NCBI GenBank assembly: GCA_021811105.1
Contig: JAJZPM010000012.1
Span: 1 to 64,000, forward strand
DNA from: Nitrospirota bacterium
GTDB taxonomy: Bacteria; Nitrospirota; Thermodesulfovibrionia; Thermodesulfovibrionales; UBA6898
Direction: 5' to 3'
Length of the DNA: 64,000 bases
The notes below the pieces were generated by a model that saw nothing but the letters and a program-made list of their open reading frames with translations, was not told where the DNA came from and did no database searches. The translations under genes were made by a program, and so were the position numbers. Shown one piece after another: positions 10,571-21,200 of this stretch (its first letter is position 1; each line of letters begins with the position of its first letter).

Positions 10571-12641
10571 CAAGGCCATAAGAAGGTATTTCGAAAGTCG
10601 GGATCTGCTCAATGATTTCTCTGATTCGACGATGCATATCCTCTCTGTCTTTATATCCGGTAAACATTATCTTCACTAGTACCTGAGATCTTTCTTCGCC
10701 GGATGGAATTGTTCCAAAGTCGATGACCGTCCCATGAATTTTGCCATATGGATTCTCATATTTCTTGTAAGTATTCGGGGTATCAATGTGCGACAAAATA
10801 TTTTCAAGCTTATACCAACCATCTTTCCAATAGGTCGTTGCATCTTTGTGACCAAAAAACTCATCAAGATACGGAACAACTAATGCGCCGTGAGACATAT
10901 GGGGTCTTTCGGAGTCCCAAGTTGCATGCAGCCTTACTCCCTTTGATTCAGAAGGCGCATAAGTTCCTGCAAACATTCCGCCATTAAGATCATTATACAT
11001 GCCCATCCAATTGTTCTTCCTGTACCTGTTCGTCTCATCAATTCTCCAGACCCTCGGATAATCGTACTCTCCATCGTCCCAGTATTGACGCACATGCTGC
11101 TGCGACTGCGCGCCCTCGGACAACCATGACCCATCTTGAAAAATATAAATATAATGCAAAGGATCCTTAAATGTATTTCTAATCGATATCATCATGGGCA
11201 CGTAGTTCTTGTTATAGTACATCTCGTGCGTTACAGAAATAGAAGCGGGTGGGGCCTTCCACCCCGCGATCTTAGCCGCAAGATCAACCTCTGCTGCCTG
11301 ACGTAATCCGTAAGCCTCTTTGTAGAAATAAGTCAAAAAAGCCTTTACTCCATCATTCACAAGTCCATGGCTTACGTCCCATTTCAGCGCGTCCGCTCTG
11401 ACAATAAAAGCGATACGTTCATTATATGCGATGATTACATCATCAGGCAGACAGAAATAGTCATACCATTTGTCTACATCATATGATAAAAAATTTTCGT
11501 AAAAAGGAACGTCGTTAACGCTTTCTCCTCCAAACGTCATCGAAATGTCTGTAGCCCTGCTACGATATACTTTTCTGTTGAAGGCAAATTCCCAATTATA
11601 ATATTCGATCTTTGGAGGGGTTTTTAATAAAGACTCGCGTGTAGTGTGTACTTTAAACACAATGTCCTTACCGGAATCGTAATTCTCGTCAATTTGAGAA
11701 GTAAAAACCTCAAATGTTAAATCGTCTCCCTTACTCATCCCATTGATCGTCATACCGCCCCGTACCCCCCCTGCCGAATGCCACGTTCTCACAGTCACGG
11801 CATCGCCGGCCGATGATGCAGGCGATTCAATAACTATATAATATTTGTTCCCTATCTTTGAGTGTACTGGCATAAAGGAAAAGCGATGCCATTCGTCATT
11901 CTTCATCTCGGCTGCATTTACCCTCCTGTATACCAAATCCGTCTTTGAACTAAGATCGTCCTTCAGCCGGAATATGACATCCTTTGTATTATTCCGTCCA
12001 AAGGTCGCAAACATTATGTCGATTTCCGCTATGTCATATGCAGATGAAAACTGCTTAACAACTCTGGTATCGCCGCAGATTTCTCCGGCGTGAGAATTGA
12101 AAACCGGCATACCCGTCAATAATCTTGTCTCACGGCCACCATTTGTAAATCTCCTCGTAACAAATTGTCCGTTAAGATAAGGGTTCTTGTCTGACACCCT
12201 TACGGTAAAAGCATTGCCAACAGCAGAATCGGGAGATTCCAAAACAATATAATATTTGTTCCCTATCTTTGAGTGTACCGGCATAAAGGAAAAGCGATGC
12301 CATTCGTCATTCTTCATCTCGGCTGCATTTACCCTCCTGTATACCAAATCCGTCTTTGAACTAAGATCGTCCTTCAGCCGGAATATGACATCCTTTGTAT
12401 TATTCCGTCCAAAGGTCGCAAACATTATGTCGATTTCCGCTATGTCGTTATCGCAGGTAAACGATTGTATGAATTGTCGGTCCCCAATTAGTTCGCCGCC
12501 ATGGGTATTAAACTCCTTTTGTTCAATAATAGATACCTGTCCTGCTTCATCTGCAACTGCAGTACTCAGAAAAAGGGGCAGTATAACTGCAAACAGCAGG
12601 AACTCTTTTATAATACCTTTAAGAAACTGCTTAAGCCTCAT
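10548..12641 (-). CDS. Secreted protein of unknown function with two tandem ~137-aa repeats
   Basis: 697 aa with signal peptide; repeated 'DIAEIDIMFATFGRNNTKDVIFRLKDDLSSKTDLVYRRVNAAEMKNDEWHRFSFMPVHSKIGNKYYIV'. Confidence 0.75.
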   Translation of the reverse strand: MRLKQFLKGIIKEFLLFAVILPLFLSTAVADEAGQVSIIEQKEFNTHGGELIGDRQFIQSFTCDNDIAEIDIMFATFGRNNTKDVIFRLKDDLSSKTDLVYRRVNAAEMKNDEWHRFSFMPVHSKIGNKYYIVLESPDSAVGNAFTVRVSDKNPYLNGQFVTRRFTNGGRETRLLTGMPVFNSHAGEICGDTRVVKQFSSAYDIAEIDIMFATFGRNNTKDVIFRLKDDLSSKTDLVYRRVNAAEMKNDEWHRFSFMPVHSKIGNKYYIVIESPASSAGDAVTVRTWHSAGGVRGGMTINGMSKGDDLTFEVFTSQIDENYDSGKDIVFKVHTTRESLLKTPPKIEYYNWEFAFNRKVYRSRATDISMTFGGESVNDVPFYENFLSYDVDKWYDYFCLPDDVIIAYNERIAFIVRADALKWDVSHGLVNDGVKAFLTYFYKEAYGLRQAAEVDLAAKIAGWKAPPASISVTHEMYYNKNYVPMMISIRNTFKDPLHYIYIFQDGSWLSEGAQSQQHVRQYWDDGEYDYPRVWRIDETNRYRKNNWMGMYNDLNGGMFAGTYAPSESKGVRLHATWDSERPHMSHGALVVPYLDEFFGHKDATTYWKDGWYKLENILSHIDTPNTYKKYENPYGKIHGTVIDFGTIPSGEERSQVLVKIMFTGYKDREDMHRRIREIIEQIPTFEIPSYGLEQSDGIH
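11837..12035. repeat. Copy 1 of 199-bp near-identical direct repeat
   Basis: One mismatch (gtgtactggc/gtgtaccggc) to 12248-12446; offset 411 bp. Confidence 0.95.
12248..12446. repeat. Copy 2 of 199-bp near-identical direct repeat
   Basis: See copy 1. Confidence 0.95.
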
Positions 12642-12669
12642 ATGGACTTTATCCTATTGTTATCGCGTA

Positions 12670-13407
12670 TCACCCAGTAAATCTTCCGATAGCGGTCATA
12701 AATTGATATGTCGGGTCATAACCAATTTGGAGCGTTTCACACCCGTTGATTTGAAACAATGTCCTCATACTCGGATCAGTATAAAAATAGTAATGGGTGT
12801 CGCAGATATAAGGTTGGTAATACTGAGGCACTTGAATGAAAAATATGCATCCATTGTTCAATTTTGGCCTGAGGTTCCTAAAAAAAAAGTTCGGATCATA
12901 GATATGTTCCAACGTATGCCACATGACTACACAGTCGACTTGATCTTTTGCATCCTTGATATCAGTGACCACTGCGACATTATCTTTAATTTCAATATGC
13001 CGTTTTGTCTCATTGAATGTATTCATGTTCAGATCTATTCCGATCGCCTTCTTAAATCCCAACTGGCTCGCAGCAATCAAAAGAAATCCTCTGCCGCATC
13101 CGATTTCCAGTAAAGTTTTGTCGTGGAGTGATGCCACACCATGGCGATCCATAAAAAAAGGCAGGACGCTTTGAAGAATATTTTTATTGCAGCCGACATA
13201 ATAATCGATTTTCCCTATTTCGTCTTCAGAGTATCTGTAGAAATTATCAAGTCCTTCCTCTTGTAACACAATATTTTCAAAAGTACTTCCATTGGTGATC
13301 ACAAAGCACTTTGAGCAGATGTATATATCATTGATTTTGCCGTTAATATTGAGTTTCTTTTCAAGTAGTATCAAGGTACCAGAGTCACATAGCATGCATT
13401 TTTTCAA
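12670..13407 (-). CDS. Class I SAM-dependent methyltransferase with N-terminal Cys-rich motif
   Basis: 245 aa; 'CMLCDSGTLILL...CSKCFV', 'LLEIGCGRGFLLIAASQLGFKKAIGID', 'WHTLEHIYDPNFFF'. Confidence 0.82.
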   Translation of the reverse strand: MKKCMLCDSGTLILLEKKLNINGKINDIYICSKCFVITNGSTFENIVLQEEGLDNFYRYSEDEIGKIDYYVGCNKNILQSVLPFFMDRHGVASLHDKTLLEIGCGRGFLLIAASQLGFKKAIGIDLNMNTFNETKRHIEIKDNVAVVTDIKDAKDQVDCVVMWHTLEHIYDPNFFFRNLRPKLNNGCIFFIQVPQYYQPYICDTHYYFYTDPSMRTLFQINGCETLQIGYDPTYQFMTAIGRFTG

Positions 13408-13616
13408 TTTATTTGCATCCTCTATTTTGTTATCAATATTCTCGATTCACGCGCCGCAATCTCCGTCAATGACGGATATTTGCTTGACCCATATTCGCAT
13501 TTTATTTCGTCAGCATGGTACCCGGATAATTCTTGATTTCATCCACAAGAAACTGAAAGTTCACATTCTCTTCTCATGGGCGCGATTTTCTCAAGTGATA
13601 AACATAAGACCTGAAA

Positions 13617-14360
13617 TTAGCCCTTCTGAATAATGCCTATTCCGCATGGATCCATATATATAGGCTTGGCATATGAATCTTCCGGAGGATAGATATTGAT
13701 AGCACGCGCGTCACGATATGAAACTAGCCACTCCTCCATGGCACGTGATACTCCACCTTTATTTGTCGAGTCAAAGCTTTTTGCATACGGCCCTGAATCG
13801 TGCAAGAAAATAAAGCCGCCTCTTTCAACCGAAGGATACCACAGTCGTAATTCATGCAAAGTTTGTTCAAACTGATGGGAAGAATCTATTAGGACTAACC
13901 TTGGAGATGCCCCAAACAGCTTCAAGGCTTTCTCGACCATCGTGGCATTTGCCGAGTCCCCCAGTTCAACTCTAACATAGTCACCTAGTCCGGCCCTGTC
14001 TATCCACATTTGAGTATAGTTGCAGCAATGCTCAGAAATATCGACAGTCATTAATGAGTGCTTCTTTTTCATTCTACGTAACATGAATCCCAGCAACAAA
14101 GTAGAATAGCCCGCAAAATGGCCCAGTTGAATAATATTACTAATAGCGCTACCCATCACGAAGCCTTGCAAGACACTCATAAAAGCGACATTACATTCGC
14201 CTAAGAGTTGTTCTTTCTCAGTCTCATCATACCAAGACTCTATAATCGCCCATTCTTCGTCATTTAGGAACGAATATAAGGGAGGGACGAAATTGGTAAG
14301 TCTACACCATGCATAGCGTCCTCCGGCGCGATTTGCAAACTGTAAACTTCGATTTAACAT
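13617..14360 (-). CDS. Class I SAM-dependent methyltransferase (Methyltransf_24-like)
   Basis: 247 aa; 'SAISNIIQLGHFAGYSTLLLGFML', 'SPRLVLIDSSHQFEQTLHELRLWYPSVERGGFIFLHD'. Confidence 0.75.
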   Translation of the reverse strand: MLNRSLQFANRAGGRYAWCRLTNFVPPLYSFLNDEEWAIIESWYDETEKEQLLGECNVAFMSVLQGFVMGSAISNIIQLGHFAGYSTLLLGFMLRRMKKKHSLMTVDISEHCCNYTQMWIDRAGLGDYVRVELGDSANATMVEKALKLFGASPRLVLIDSSHQFEQTLHELRLWYPSVERGGFIFLHDSGPYAKSFDSTNKGGVSRAMEEWLVSYRDARAINIYPPEDSYAKPIYMDPCGIGIIQKG

Positions 14361-14429
14361 ATCCTTAATCCTTTTTGAAAGAAAGTCGACATTGCATGCT
14401 ATTTTGTCCTATTCGAGCATACAGCCCAA

Positions 14430-15356
14430 CTAACCGGGCAGACGCCCTCGTACGGCAGTATTACAATCGTTTGGAGAATATACCTCAATCAATCCAACCT
14501 CCTTAAACCATGCCATCACTTCCTCGCGAGAATGAATGCCGTGATACCGGGGAGAATAACCGTCAAATGTATCAAGGACATCATATTCAACTCCCAAGCC
14601 TTGATCACTCCAGGGGAAAAGCGGTCTAAGAGCCTCGATAATCGGATTGCTCGCATGACGATGCGTTATAGGAATAAACCATTGGCACCACGCGTAAAAA
14701 AGGCTATTAGGGATTCGAGAAGTAAAGGGTATCCACTTCTTTCTGACCCGGAACTGACCCTCGTTGGGATAGACCCAAATAGCGATCGACCCGCCGGGCT
14801 TTAAAAAGGGGACCAGATACGAAAAATAACGAAAAGTGTCCGGCGTATGGTGAAGCACTCCGATTGAAATAATTGCATCAAAAGTACCGTGGCGAAAAGG
14901 CAACGCAGATATATCGCCCTGAACAATCATTACATTTTCCCTGTCACAAAATGATTTATGCGCCGCCTCCACAGCATAACTCAGATCGACACCTACGACC
15001 TCTGCCCCCCATCTGCTCATGATGTCCGTGTATCTTCCGGCCCCAACACCGGCATCAAGAATCAATTTCCCTCTCAAATCACCCGGCGAAAAATCTGTCT
15101 TTGTCATAAACTCTTTTTCTGACACAGCATCATCCCGGAAACAGTCCAGTTGTGTCTTGTTATGTATATTCCATTCCAGGCTGAAGGAGCTTACATAGTT
15201 GTCACTTTGTACAAATCGGGGGATACCGTTTATGACCGGATAATTATGCCCTGTACTTGATATGCAATGAAAGGCTGAGCCATCAAATGATAAAGGCGTC
15301 CGGTCAACCGGGCAAGTTAGCATCTGTATCAGCTTTTCGTTAATCTTTTTTTCCAC
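14430..15356 (-). CDS. Methyltransferase with N-terminal Trm112-like segment
   Basis: 308 aa; 'MLTCPVDRTPLSFDGSAFHCISSTGHNYPVINGIPRFV', 'LILDAGVGAGRYTDIMSRWGAEVVGVDLS'. Confidence 0.85.
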   Translation of the reverse strand: MEKKINEKLIQMLTCPVDRTPLSFDGSAFHCISSTGHNYPVINGIPRFVQSDNYVSSFSLEWNIHNKTQLDCFRDDAVSEKEFMTKTDFSPGDLRGKLILDAGVGAGRYTDIMSRWGAEVVGVDLSYAVEAAHKSFCDRENVMIVQGDISALPFRHGTFDAIISIGVLHHTPDTFRYFSYLVPFLKPGGSIAIWVYPNEGQFRVRKKWIPFTSRIPNSLFYAWCQWFIPITHRHASNPIIEALRPLFPWSDQGLGVEYDVLDTFDGYSPRYHGIHSREEVMAWFKEVGLIEVYSPNDCNTAVRGRLPG

Positions 15357-15415
15357 AGATATCTCCCAGAGAACTACTGATTACCAGCAAATGGGCGCAC
15401 CAAAATATTGCAATA

Positions 15416-15820
15416 CTATTCTTCACGTATCTCATATAGTCGGCCGTTTAGGTTTGGATCGGAGTTATCGCTTGTAGAGAAATAAATAGTATTCCCCCAG
15501 TGGACAAAACGTCCACCTCCTATTTTCCTGATTTCATCATGGCTTGAATGAGGGGGGCCGAGCGCCCGCCCGGATTCGCACACCACCAATTTTGACTTGC
15601 CCTCGCTGTCGGACATAATATTGTCGGGGACGCAGATTTGCCAGCAAAATCCGCTTTGCAGGCGAAATGAACTGACTTTGGCATAAAATTTCCTTCGGCA
15701 CAAAAACCTTATGGTTTTAACGGCTGATAACTGCCGCGTTGTAAGCAATAAGAGCAAAACTAAAGCGAGGTAAGGTGTTACAAATACTACCGCAACGACT
15801 CTTCTTAAAGAATTCATCAT
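15416..15820 (-). CDS. Small membrane-anchored protein of unknown function with a GGGRFxHWG..IYFSTSDNSDPxxNGR motif
   Basis: 134 aa; one N-terminal TM segment; overlaps the asnB stop by 4 nt. Confidence 0.65.
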   Translation of the reverse strand: MMNSLRRVVAVVFVTPYLALVLLLLLTTRQLSAVKTIRFLCRRKFYAKVSSFRLQSGFCWQICVPDNIMSDSEGKSKLVVCESGRALGPPHSSHDEIRKIGGGRFVHWGNTIYFSTSDNSDPNLNGRLYEIREE

Positions 15821-17574
15821 TCCTCGGAATTATAGCATTTCTTATTTGTTTCGAACCAGTAAAGCAGCACAAATAATGTCCATATCTGGATTGGAGTTAC
15901 AGCCCCCTTTTTATAATACCCATGAACAAATGTCCTGATATGTCCTATATTTAAGACTTCCGATATGTTCGAACCACGTGCATTTTCACAGGTGGCAACT
16001 ATGAGAGGCTTAAAATCCTCCAATAACTCGGCGACAGGCACCGTGAACCCCATCTTTGGACGTTGAACAATGCTCTTCGGCAAATAAGGTTTTATTGCAT
16101 CTTTCAAAATCCACTTCGAAATTCCTTCTTTCAGGTTAAGTTTGTAGGCCTGCGGCAGAGCCGAAGCAAACCGGAAGACTTCCCTGTCCAGAAAGGGAAA
16201 ACGTCCTTCGAGAGAGTGTGCCATCATGATCTTGTCGGCCTTCATCATCAAATTTTCCGGCATCCAGGTCTTCATGTCGTAGGACAGCATTCCATTCAGC
16301 AATGGCTGTTCCTCAAAATACTTTCTAAATCTCATCGGGTGCGGAGGAATAGATGGGTCATTCAGAAAATCCAGGTAGTTGCGGAAATACCAGCTTTTTT
16401 GGAGGAAATTGTCAAATCTGCGAGAGTAAGAAACCCCCTCTTTCAGGAGATTGGAGTATTGCGGATATCCCGCAAATAATTCATCGCCTCCTTCGCCTGA
16501 GAGAACGACAGTAACATGTTTTTTCAATTCCCTTGCAAGTATATACAAGGGAAAGCAGGCTGGGTCTGCAATTGGCTCGTCCAGTGCAGATATGACACTG
16601 TCGAGATTGTCGGCAAGCTCTTCCCTGGTAGTCAGAATCTCTACGTGTTTCAGCCCATATTTCTTGGCTACGCTCCTCGAATATTGAAACTCATTCACTT
16701 CCGGAAAGCCGATGTTAAAGGTCGTGAGGTCCGCTCCGAGCTTGTGCACGAAATAAGCTATAGCACTTGAATCAACCCCGCCGCTCAACAGCACACCTAT
16801 CGGGACCTCTCCCATCAACTGAGACTTCACAGCATTATGAATTTTGATCAGCAATTCATTTCTTGCTTCTACGGCGTCAGGATATGGATAAGGACTGCTA
16901 TATGACACGTCCCAATATCTGTATTGCGAGGATTGACCTTTCTTGATCTCAAGATATGTGCCCGCTTCAAGGCGCCTGATTTTACTGAAAAAGGTATAAG
17001 GAGCCTGAACGTAGCGAAACATCAGGTAATCCTGAAAGCCTGCAGGATCTAAGGAAAAGTCCAAGCCGTCTATTCCGAGAAGGCCTTTTAATTCAGATGA
17101 AAAAATCAGCCGCGTCCCGTCCTCATAAATATAAAGCGGCTTTATGCCGAAGCAATCCCGTACAAGGTAAACAACATCCTCCTTCAGGTTCCATATGCAA
17201 AAGGCAAACATGCCATTAAACTTGTCGAAAGAGTCTACCCCGCTCTCCTCAAATGCCTTAAGTATAACTTCGGTATCCGTATTTGTATGGAAACGGTATC
17301 CTTTTCCCTCCAGTTCCCCTCTTAGAATCTTATAGTTATAAACCTCCCCATTGTATATAATTCCAAGGCTCCCGTCCTCATTAAAAATGGGCTGATGTCC
17401 TCCGGCTCTATCCACAATAGAAAGTCTGCGGTGCGCGAAACCATACCTTCCCGCACGAAATTCTCCCGAATCATCCGGTCCCCTGTGGTAAAGAGATTGC
17501 TGAAGAGAATCAAGGCAATCTCTCATATCGAATGAATTTGCTCTTTTATTAATTATCCCAGCAATTCCGCACAT
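15817..17574 (-). CDS. asnB: Asparagine synthase (glutamine-hydrolyzing)
   Basis: 585 aa; 'MCGIAGIINK', 'LYHRGPDDSGEF', 'GVLLSGGVDSSAIAYF', 'VVLSGEGGDELFAGYPQY'. Confidence 0.94.
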   Translation of the reverse strand: MCGIAGIINKRANSFDMRDCLDSLQQSLYHRGPDDSGEFRAGRYGFAHRRLSIVDRAGGHQPIFNEDGSLGIIYNGEVYNYKILRGELEGKGYRFHTNTDTEVILKAFEESGVDSFDKFNGMFAFCIWNLKEDVVYLVRDCFGIKPLYIYEDGTRLIFSSELKGLLGIDGLDFSLDPAGFQDYLMFRYVQAPYTFFSKIRRLEAGTYLEIKKGQSSQYRYWDVSYSSPYPYPDAVEARNELLIKIHNAVKSQLMGEVPIGVLLSGGVDSSAIAYFVHKLGADLTTFNIGFPEVNEFQYSRSVAKKYGLKHVEILTTREELADNLDSVISALDEPIADPACFPLYILARELKKHVTVVLSGEGGDELFAGYPQYSNLLKEGVSYSRRFDNFLQKSWYFRNYLDFLNDPSIPPHPMRFRKYFEEQPLLNGMLSYDMKTWMPENLMMKADKIMMAHSLEGRFPFLDREVFRFASALPQAYKLNLKEGISKWILKDAIKPYLPKSIVQRPKMGFTVPVAELLEDFKPLIVATCENARGSNISEVLNIGHIRTFVHGYYKKGAVTPIQIWTLFVLLYWFETNKKCYNSEE

Positions 17575-17640
17575 AATTCATCGGAGCATTAAAGTAATTT
17601 CATCATTTCTTTCTCGTGGAAACCTTCATATCAGGCAGGA

Positions 17641-18180
17641 TCACTGTTCAATCGTGAGGCTTGCTCCGCTGAAATATGCGGTGGCTTTGTTATCTAAATA
17701 CAGATGAGCTCTTATTAGAGAAGGTTTATCTGCAAATTTCCCCTTGGCGGTCAAATATTCCCATTGGCCAGAACCTGAATATTTAGGCGAATATTGCCAG
17801 TTCACGCCGTCGAAAAGCGCTAAATATGCAGAATTTGCATCCTTGCTGTTGATCCAACACCCGAAGTCAAATTTCCTGCCTTTGTAATTTCCAGCATTGT
17901 CGACATCCTGATAGAGAGCAATTGGCCCTCCGGAAATATGAACAATTCTAATTGAAGTATTCCCCATCTTCACAACGGAAGTTTCCTTGAAAGACTGTCC
18001 CGTTCCATCGCCACCCAACCCCCATGCATCAGGAAACTTGTTCCCCTGGTCCCACAAGGAAAAATCTCCATTCTTTATTACCTCCACCATTGCCGACGGC
18101 TTGTTTTTACAGCTGCATAAAGCTAATAACAAGGCTCCAGTCAGGATTAATACGACCAGCAAATTCTTGTTTGCAGGCAT
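17641..18180 (-). CDS. Lipoprotein with carbohydrate-binding-like jelly-roll domain
   Basis: 179 aa; lipobox-like 'LLLALCSCKN'; 'VIKNGDFSLWDQGNKFPDAWGLGG ... TSIRIVHISGGPIALYQDV'. Confidence 0.65.
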   Translation of the reverse strand: MPANKNLLVVLILTGALLLALCSCKNKPSAMVEVIKNGDFSLWDQGNKFPDAWGLGGDGTGQSFKETSVVKMGNTSIRIVHISGGPIALYQDVDNAGNYKGRKFDFGCWINSKDANSAYLALFDGVNWQYSPKYSGSGQWEYLTAKGKFADKPSLIRAHLYLDNKATAYFSGASLTIEQ

Positions 18181-18214
18181 GGTGAGTCCTCCTTAAGTAA
18201 TAGATTGATAAAAA

Positions 18215-21200
18215 CTACCCCAATATTTCTGAAATCGTTTCTTCCCATGCTTTGAGATACCTGTCATGGTTAAAAATATCCATGGCAGTTATTCTTCCCT
18301 TCATCCCTATCTGTCTGCATTTATCCGGATTTCTCAAAAGAAACAGGAGATATTTCCTCAACTCGTAAGGGTCATTTGAATAGAACCCATTCACGCCGTT
18401 CTTTATGAACATGTCGACATCGTGATTATTGGCGCTGACCGTAACCAGGCCGCACATCATCGCTTCCCCCCTGGCGCGAGGCATGGGTGAGCGCAACGTA
18501 GGATTGAAATATATCGAATACTGGCGAATATTATCAACGTAATTTCTAAACCTGGTGCGCGCGTAAGCGTTTGTGTTTTTTCTGTATGCCTCGCTGGGCT
18601 CGGGGACGAGATAACTTTCGGGCATGAATTCGCCAGGAAAATTCGCAAAAACCTCTTGAAACAGATGATATCCTCTGTAATGTGGCCTTTCCTTCATTGC
18701 TTTACCGAGTGTCAAAATTCCTCTATTGTAAGTCGTAACGGGAAATTCCATTGGGTCGAATCCTTGCCAGATAACCTTTGATTTCTTAAACCCCCACTCC
18801 CTCTGAGCCTGAAAGGAGTTTGTTATGACCAAGGTATGCCCTACGAAATCCACCAATTTCTTCCGTTCCTGCTCGATCACCTGCATCACTTCTGGACCAT
18901 TGGACGGCAAGTTGTATTGCCCGTAGAACTGTGGAGTTCCATGACAAATAGCGATCTTTGGGATCTTTATCTTCATAAACCACTTAAAATTGTCTCCCCA
19001 TTCAGGACCTATTACTCCATTAGTGTTTTGAGGAGAGAGAACATTTTCATCGAAATGCAAAATCGCTATATCAAAATCGTCAGGATCTATTTCGTCAAGA
19101 TTTCTGAAAACTGCATTTTGACGCATCGGTCTCTGATTATACTCCCATTCATTTGTAAATCCCGGCGCTATTCCCCTTACCAATGTGAATAAATAAGGAA
19201 GCTTGTAAAGCTCATACTGATGTGGGCAATGCCAGCGAAAAGTCAGAATTTTAAGACTTGGCACTTTTTTCTTAACGTGAAAGGGATACGGGAGAAAGCG
19301 CTGAAACATATTGTCAAGAAACATTGCATCATAATTTTTGGGATGTTTATAGGAATCCATCCAATCGATAATTTTCTCATATATTTCCAGAGCCCATCGT
19401 CTGGCAACAAAAAGCAGTTCAGGATGTTTTCTAAAAAGTCTTGCAAAATTCCTGAGTGACCTCAAAGGTTGTGCTTGAGGATCAGAAGATGTCGGATGAG
19501 AAACATGAACGATGAATGCATCCCGGACATATTTGATTCTCGCTCCTTTTTTATAAAGACTATAGCCCATTTCGACATCTTCCCATCCAAAACCCGACTG
19601 TTTGTCTTTTGAATATGAAAAAGAAGGGTCAAACATATCGCCGTCAACAAAATCTTTCTTAATAGAAAAATTTCTCGTGATACAATTCAGGAAGCTGTTC
19701 TCATTTATATTATCTTGGAGAACGGTATCTGCCTGAGTTCTCCCGGGATCCCTTTCGTAGTACTCCAGTACTTCAAGAGGATCCTTTCCGTATGTTTCGA
19801 GATTGACAGAACCAACGACGACATCACAATCCCCGTAATAATAAGCCTCGGCATGGGCCTTTAAGAAATCCTTGTTCAACATACAATCGGCGTCAATAAC
19901 AACTATAATATCACCCTCGGCATGGCCAATCCCAATATTACGGGAAGTGCAATTCCCCTCATTTTTTTCATTCCTAAGAATAGTCACTTTAGGTATAACT
20001 TTGTATACCGCGGAAGATTTGGCTCTGTCCATATAGTCTTCCAATGTCTTCACAGAATTATCATGCGAATGATCATCAACAAAAATTATCTCGAACCGTC
20101 CGAGATATGTCTGCCTCAGCAGAGATTCCAGAAAGAAAGTAACTTCCTTTTCTTTACTGTATAAAGCGCTAACAATGCTAAAAAAAGGCAGCCGCTCAGG
20201 ATGTCTAAATTCACTTATTTCGGGAAGGGGCAGAATGTGGTTAACGTCACGAGATCCTTTCCGCGCCACGGTTGCAACTAATTCTTTATGAGACAGTTCA
20301 TTTTCTTGCTGAAGAGGCGAGCAATCAGAATTCTCTATTTTTTTGGAGGTCTCGGAAGACGCGGGTCTGCGAATAAGTCTCCTCACAAAGCGAGACCTTC
20401 TGGAATAAACCGGCATTAACTTGCGATCATAAAACCGCAACATGCGCTCAATAGTTCGCCACGTAAAACTTTCCTCTATGGCCTTTAGCCGAGCAACTTC
20501 TTGTTCGAGTTCAAAAATATAGTGTGCGTCTCTCCTCTGTGATCTTTCATCATTAAGCCTGCTTTCAGCAATGGCCGCCTGAAAATTTACATTCTTTCTG
20601 GCCGCCGAGGCTTCCAATTCTCTGATCTGCGCATCGTCCCGTGTTTTTTGCTCTCGTAATTCTCGCACCACCTTTTCTTTTTGGGTCAACAAGGCCGCCA
20701 ATTCGCTGAGCTGTTTGTTGTCCTTCGAAACTTGCTCCTGCAATTCCTGCAGTTGTCCGTCTTTAAGGCTGACTTCACCCTCCTTGACTGACAACTGTTC
20801 ACTTATCTGAGCCAGACGACCATGCAATTCCCGCAGCTCTTTCTCGCGACTCTCCATCAGCCTGTTATACTTTAATCGCAGTTCTTCATCTTTCCGCCTC
20901 GCCTCTTCCTGCGCCAATCCTATCTGCCTGTCCCTCACCAGAATCTCCTCGTCTTTGCTTTGAATTATGAGATCCCTCTTTCGCAGCTCAAAAAAATTAA
21001 AAATGTCATGCTCACCTGAAACCTTGATCAAGTCGCTGTAATGAAAGCCGATTCCCTTTAGTTTTTCTCTGACGGCAGCTACTTCGAAAAGAGCAAAGAT
21101 TGTTGTGAGCCCAAAAAGCTGATGGTGACGGCTTTCGGTCTCCAATGCCAGAAGACCAACAAAATAAGGGATGAGGTCGTCCGATACTTTGTCTTCATAC

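Noticed and set aside
11845-13113. Plus-strand ORFs at 11845-12093 and 12256-13113 sharing an identical N-terminus (MFPIFECTGIKEKRCHSS...)
   Set aside because: The identity is explained by the 199-bp direct repeat in the minus-strand 697-aa gene; these are antisense frames.
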